From: Pseudomonadota bacterium
GTDB lineage: Bacteria > Pseudomonadota > Gammaproteobacteria > Steroidobacterales > SZUA-146
NCBI GenBank assembly: GCA_039028935.1
Contig: JBCCHD010000003.1
Span: forward strand, 1-64,000
Direction of reading: 5' to 3'
DNA length: 64,000 nucleotides
The translations under genes were made by a program, and so were the position numbers. Below, in pieces: positions 60,688-64,000 of this stretch (positions are counted from its first letter, which is position 1; each line of letters starts with the position of its first letter). The notes below the pieces were generated by a model. That model did not search any database and was not told where the DNA came from. It saw only the letters and a list, made by a program, of their open reading frames with translations.

Positions 60688-61869
60688 TCAGCGCGGCGCG
60701 AGCCCTAGCAGGTGAGCCATGTCTTTGAAGAAAATCCGTACGTGTGCCACAGGCTTGGCACGGACGAGTTTCTTATTCATATACGCCTGCCAAGTGAGCG
60801 TTTGTACATCGGGATCTTTGCAGATGCTGACAAAGCGTTCGCGGCGCTTGTCGCTCGAGTACCAAAAGCGCTGCATGATGCCCAAAATCCAAAATACCCG
60901 GCCGTGAAGGCGCATAAAATGTTTGCGCGCAAGCTTGAGTGCTCGAGCATCATTGGTTGCCAAAAACTCGGCGACCGCATCGCCGGCACAACGCCCGCTG
61001 AGCATTGCGTAGTAAATGCCTTCGCCCGAGGCGGGCGCGACCGCTCCCGCCGCGTCACCTGTTACGACGACATCGCGACCATTGTCCCAACGTTTGCGGG
61101 TTTTCAGTGGTATCGGTGCGCCTTCCGTACGGACGGTTTCGGCATCGCTGAGACCCGATTGGGCGCGAAGTTTTGATACGGAAGCGCGCAATGAAAAGCC
61201 CTGTTTAGCGGTGCCCATGCCGACACTGGTCTGCTCGCCGTGCGGAAATACCCAACCGTAAAAATCAGGCGAGCACTGACCCTGGTAATACACATCGCAG
61301 CGTTTGGGGTCAAAGTGAATATCGTCGTTAATCGCTTGCGGTGATTTTACGATCTCATGATAAGCAAAGACATTCGGCAGTGGTTTTTGATCATTGAGAC
61401 ACTGCTTAGCAACATTCGAGGCAGCGCCATCGGCACCGATAATGGCACGCGTTCGAATGCGGTGGGTCGCGCCTTTACTGTCCTTGAATTCAATGATTGG
61501 ATGGACTTCATCGTCGCGCGTTACGCGTGAGAATTTCCCGGTGATACGCGTGGCGCCATTTTTCGCGGCGCGGCTGCGTAGCCATTCATCGAAAGTGCCG
61601 CGATCGACCATGCCAACCCAACCACCGATGGGCATGTCGACTTTAACTTTGGTCGGTGAAATCATACGAGCGGTTGTGACTTTGGCCTCGAGTAATGATT
61701 CGGGAATATCAAATTCACGCACCAAAATGGGGGGCACAGCACCGCCGCATGGCTTGATCCGACCGTCGCGATCGAGCAGCAATACGCTGAATCCTTTCTG
61801 GGCTAAATCGTTGGCCGCGGTAGCGCCACTTGGACCCCCACCGATTACCGCTACATCAAAAGTATTCAT
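60688..61869 (-). CDS. bchP: Geranylgeranyl reductase BchP
   Basis: BchP reduces the geranylgeranyl tail of bacteriochlorophyll to phytyl. The 393-residue flavoprotein has DVAVIGGGPSGATAANDLAQKGFSVLLLDRD, the CGGAVPP segment typical of the family, and DAAGAVAPASGEGIYYAMLSGRCAGDAV. The ATG at 61869 (MNTFDVA) is chosen; the frame is open from 61905. It lies in the unit bchG, PucC-like transporter, bchP, hydrolase. Confidence 0.93.
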   Translation of the reverse strand: MNTFDVAVIGGGPSGATAANDLAQKGFSVLLLDRDGRIKPCGGAVPPILVREFDIPESLLEAKVTTARMISPTKVKVDMPIGGWVGMVDRGTFDEWLRSRAAKNGATRITGKFSRVTRDDEVHPIIEFKDSKGATHRIRTRAIIGADGAASNVAKQCLNDQKPLPNVFAYHEIVKSPQAINDDIHFDPKRCDVYYQGQCSPDFYGWVFPHGEQTSVGMGTAKQGFSLRASVSKLRAQSGLSDAETVRTEGAPIPLKTRKRWDNGRDVVVTGDAAGAVAPASGEGIYYAMLSGRCAGDAVAEFLATNDARALKLARKHFMRLHGRVFWILGIMQRFWYSSDKRRERFVSICKDPDVQTLTWQAYMNKKLVRAKPVAHVRIFFKDMAHLLGLAPR

Positions 61870-62006
61870 TGCCCTATGTCCCTGTTCGAGTGGGTCAAGA
61901 ACCACCTATTCTGTGTTCTGATCCCAGTGTTAACGTGTCTGCGTCGTTCCAACCCAGTGTGTTGTCCGATTACCGCCGGTATCGGCAGGCCCGGCGGTCG
62001 ATCGTT

Positions 62007-63356
62007 TTAATTCGCCGTCAGTGCTGCTGAGCGGCTATCTCGTGCCCAGTGTTCGCGCGCCTGCTGCGAGCTCAAGCTGGCGGCTAGATAACTTGCTACG
62101 AGAAAAAACAGCGCCTGAATCGCAAAGGCCGTGGCGTAGGCGGGTGCGGTTGTGCCGACGATGAGGCGGATAACGTCGATCACGCCTGTACCCAGCAGTC
62201 CACCGAGGCCAAATGCAATAGCCTGAGCTGCGCCCCATACACCCATGCGTAGGCCATCGCGCTGCCGTCGACCGCTGCTGACGAGGCTCATCATGCAGCC
62301 AATCGCGGCGACGGCGAAAATGCCATTCGCTGTGCCAAGCCCAAACACGACTTGGCGAAGTGGCCAACCGACGCCCTCGAATGCGCCAAACGACAACATG
62401 CCCAACGCGGCGGCTGATGCCAGGCATCCTCCGATCATGCAGCGCCTGAGTACGTCGTGTTTGCCTTTAGCGATGCCGCTACCGATTAATGCGACGAGCA
62501 ACATACCGAGCAGTACGCCGCCATGTTGGACACCACCCAGTTTGGTCGACTCGCCTGGCGTGAAATCAAACACCGCGCCGGCGAAGGGTTCCAACAGTAA
62601 ATCCTGCGCGCTGTAGGCCAGCATCGAGATAAACACAAATAAGGCGAAGCGACGGGTGAGCGGTTCGCTCATGACGTCGCGCAATGCGGAGAGAAATTCG
62701 TCGCGCGAGGGTGCCGATTCGGCGCTCGTTGGATTGCCCAGAGTGGACGGCACTGATGCCCGTTTTTCAATGCCCGCTACCGCGAGCGTGGTAAACAGTA
62801 CCGCGAGTCCGCCAACTGCCGCGGTGAGCCACACTAGTCGACCAAAGGTAAAAGGATCCAGCAGTTGACCGACGATGACGGTGGTGAGCACAAAGCCCAT
62901 AATCATCATGACCCAGGTGATGGTTGCGGCAGCGGCGCGGCGCGAGGCACTGACCGTGGCGGCGAGTAACACCAGCAGCGAGGTGCCACTTGCACCGACG
63001 CCTGCGCCCACGAGTAAAAACGCGAGTGTCGCGACGATGACGCCCATCAAAGTGGAGTGCGCCATCACCAACGTCGACGCTGCCGCCAGTGTGCCACCAA
63101 GCGCCAGTACGACCATGCCACCGATGATCCACGGTGTGCGCGACCCGCCGCAGTCGGACGCGTAGCCGAACTTAGGGCGCAGTATTTGCACGGCGTAGTG
63201 AAGCGCGACCAGCGCACCCGGAAGCATGGCTGGCAATGCCAGCTCAACGACCATCACACGATTAAGCGTAGAGGTAGTGAGAACGACAATCGCGCCGAGA
63301 GAGGCTTGAATGACCCCCAGCCTGAAAATACCAAACCAGCCCAGCCCTGTCGTCAT
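62007..63356 (-). CDS. PucC/LhaA-family bacteriochlorophyll-related MFS transporter
   Basis: A 449-residue MFS-type membrane protein with about 12 helices. It is of the PucC/LhaA family (the old 44.5 kDa bacteriochlorophyll synthase subunit, ORF428) usually encoded between bchG and bchP. Motifs: LNRVMVVELALPAMLPGALVALHYAVQILRPKFGYASDCGG and GLRMGVWGAAQAIAFGLGGLLG. It probably delivers or assembles pigment for light-harvesting complexes. It starts four bases inside the end of bchG (ATGA overlap). Confidence 0.9.
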   Translation of the reverse strand: MTTGLGWFGIFRLGVIQASLGAIVVLTTSTLNRVMVVELALPAMLPGALVALHYAVQILRPKFGYASDCGGSRTPWIIGGMVVLALGGTLAAASTLVMAHSTLMGVIVATLAFLLVGAGVGASGTSLLVLLAATVSASRRAAAATITWVMMIMGFVLTTVIVGQLLDPFTFGRLVWLTAAVGGLAVLFTTLAVAGIEKRASVPSTLGNPTSAESAPSRDEFLSALRDVMSEPLTRRFALFVFISMLAYSAQDLLLEPFAGAVFDFTPGESTKLGGVQHGGVLLGMLLVALIGSGIAKGKHDVLRRCMIGGCLASAAALGMLSFGAFEGVGWPLRQVVFGLGTANGIFAVAAIGCMMSLVSSGRRQRDGLRMGVWGAAQAIAFGLGGLLGTGVIDVIRLIVGTTAPAYATAFAIQALFFLVASYLAASLSSQQAREHWARDSRSAALTAN

Positions 63357-64000
63357 GAGAGCAGCACCTGACGAATCGCAAATGCCGTGAATAACATTCC
63401 GCTGACATACAGTGTCACGCCAAATGCGCTATACCAGGTGGCGTATCGAATTGGGTTGCTCAAAAAGCGGCGCATCATCACAAGCTGCACGCCGAGCAAT
63501 GCGGTGACCGCAAGCGCATGGAAGGGCATGTCGATGTACACGAGTAGCGCAACGACCGCTACTTGCGCCAGCGCCATAATCACGCACGCAATGCGCGCGG
63601 CACCATCGGCACCGTGCAGCACGGGCAAACTGTTCACACCCATGCGCGTGTCGCCTTCGATGGCTTTAAAATCGTTGAGTGTCATGATGCCGTGGGCACC
63701 AACACTGTAAGCGAGTGCGGCGACAATCGAATGCCACGTGGGCAACATACCGCTGATCACCGCGGCGGCGGTAAACCATGGCAAGCCCTCGTAACAGATG
63801 GCCACCGCGCTGTTGCCCCACCAGCCATTCGCTTTGAGCCTGAGTGGTGGGGCGCTATAGACCCAAGCGAGAAGTAGGCCGACACACGCGGCGGTAAACA
63901 CCCAGGATCCGAGCACTGACGCCACGGCCAGTGAGAGCGCGGTCCAGATCAGAGCAAAATAAAACCCATGGCGACCCGGTACACGGCCTGACGGAATAGG
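63353..64000 (-). CDS. bchG: Bacteriochlorophyll synthase BchG, 5' end beyond the window
   Basis: The C-terminal portion (about 215 residues) of the UbiA-type prenyltransferase that attaches the geranylgeranyl tail to bacteriochlorophyllide. At the window edge the conserved PIPSGRVPGRHGFYFALIWTA segment is visible. Helices such as VLGSWVFTAACVGLLLAWVY and the second Asp-rich loop NDFKAIEGDTRMG follow. The rest lies outside the window. Confidence 0.93.
   Translation of the reverse strand, partial: PIPSGRVPGRHGFYFALIWTALSLAVASVLGSWVFTAACVGLLLAWVYSAPPLRLKANGWWGNSAVAICYEGLPWFTAAAVISGMLPTWHSIVAALAYSVGAHGIMTLNDFKAIEGDTRMGVNSLPVLHGADGAARIACVIMALAQVAVVALLVYIDMPFHALAVTALLGVQLVMMRRFLSNPIRYATWYSAFGVTLYVSGMLFTAFAIRQVLLS

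Overview
The window looks like about 64 kb of chromosome from a marine-type gammaproteobacterium capable of aerobic anoxygenic photosynthesis. It carries acsF, bciA, crtI, crtD, bchP, bchG and a PucC-type transporter, together with ordinary gammaproteobacterial genes (acnB, selD-mnmH, a LolD-type ABC system, CadC-like regulation). The first 325 bases are a fold-back inverted repeat inside a diguanylate cyclase gene. That pattern is typical of a chimeric contig end, so the left edge should not be trusted.

Layout. 0-2.1 kb: a sensor diguanylate cyclase broken by the fold-back. 2.5-4.7 kb: selD-mnmH, for selenium modification of tRNA. 4.9-8.4 kb: a secreted GT-B-like protein and a MACPF-like lipoprotein. 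8.5-17.5 kb: the most unusual region, read leftwards. It has a sigma70-type promoter, a short leader gene, an intrinsic terminator and an rrn-type boxA. These are followed by about 24 tRNA or tRNA-like genes interspersed with small ORFs and a slipin, then an HNH nuclease, the RNA ligase RtcB and an unknown protein. An XRE-type regulator sits just upstream of the promoter. 18-19.5 kb: acsF with a small partner gene, under a promoter overlapped by a PpsR/CrtJ-type site. 19.8-51 kb: mostly housekeeping and secreted proteins (SDR, CNNM/CorC-like, MDR, CadC-like regulator, aconitase B, an Att-like ABC operon, an amine oxidase with a GlyGly-CTERM-like tail, sortilin-type beta-propellers). 51-64 kb: photosynthesis cluster with bciA, crtI, crtD, a P450, an ATP-grasp/GNAT pair, an alpha/beta hydrolase, bchP, a PucC-like transporter and bchG (cut by the window end).

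The tRNA array is the best candidate for an undescribed system. Its recognisable anticodons cover 18 amino acids (no Gly or Thr found). Many members deviate from normal: three Leu isoacceptors have short variable loops, one tRNA has a six-base anticodon loop, one has a reduced D-arm, one has an unpaired T-stem, and tRNA-Glu is interrupted by about 80 nt inside the T-arm. Co-location with RtcB, a slipin and an HNH protein suggests an RNA-repair or backup-translation island, possibly used when host tRNAs are cut. That function is inference; the gene content and tRNA structures are read directly.

The photosynthesis genes together cover the isocyclic-ring cyclase (AcsF), 8-vinyl reduction (BciA), esterification and tail reduction (BchG, BchP), and carotenoid desaturation (CrtI, CrtD). 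Regulatory sites visible near them are a TGT-N12-ACA site before the acsF unit and an FNR-type TTGAT-N4-ATCAA box before crtI.
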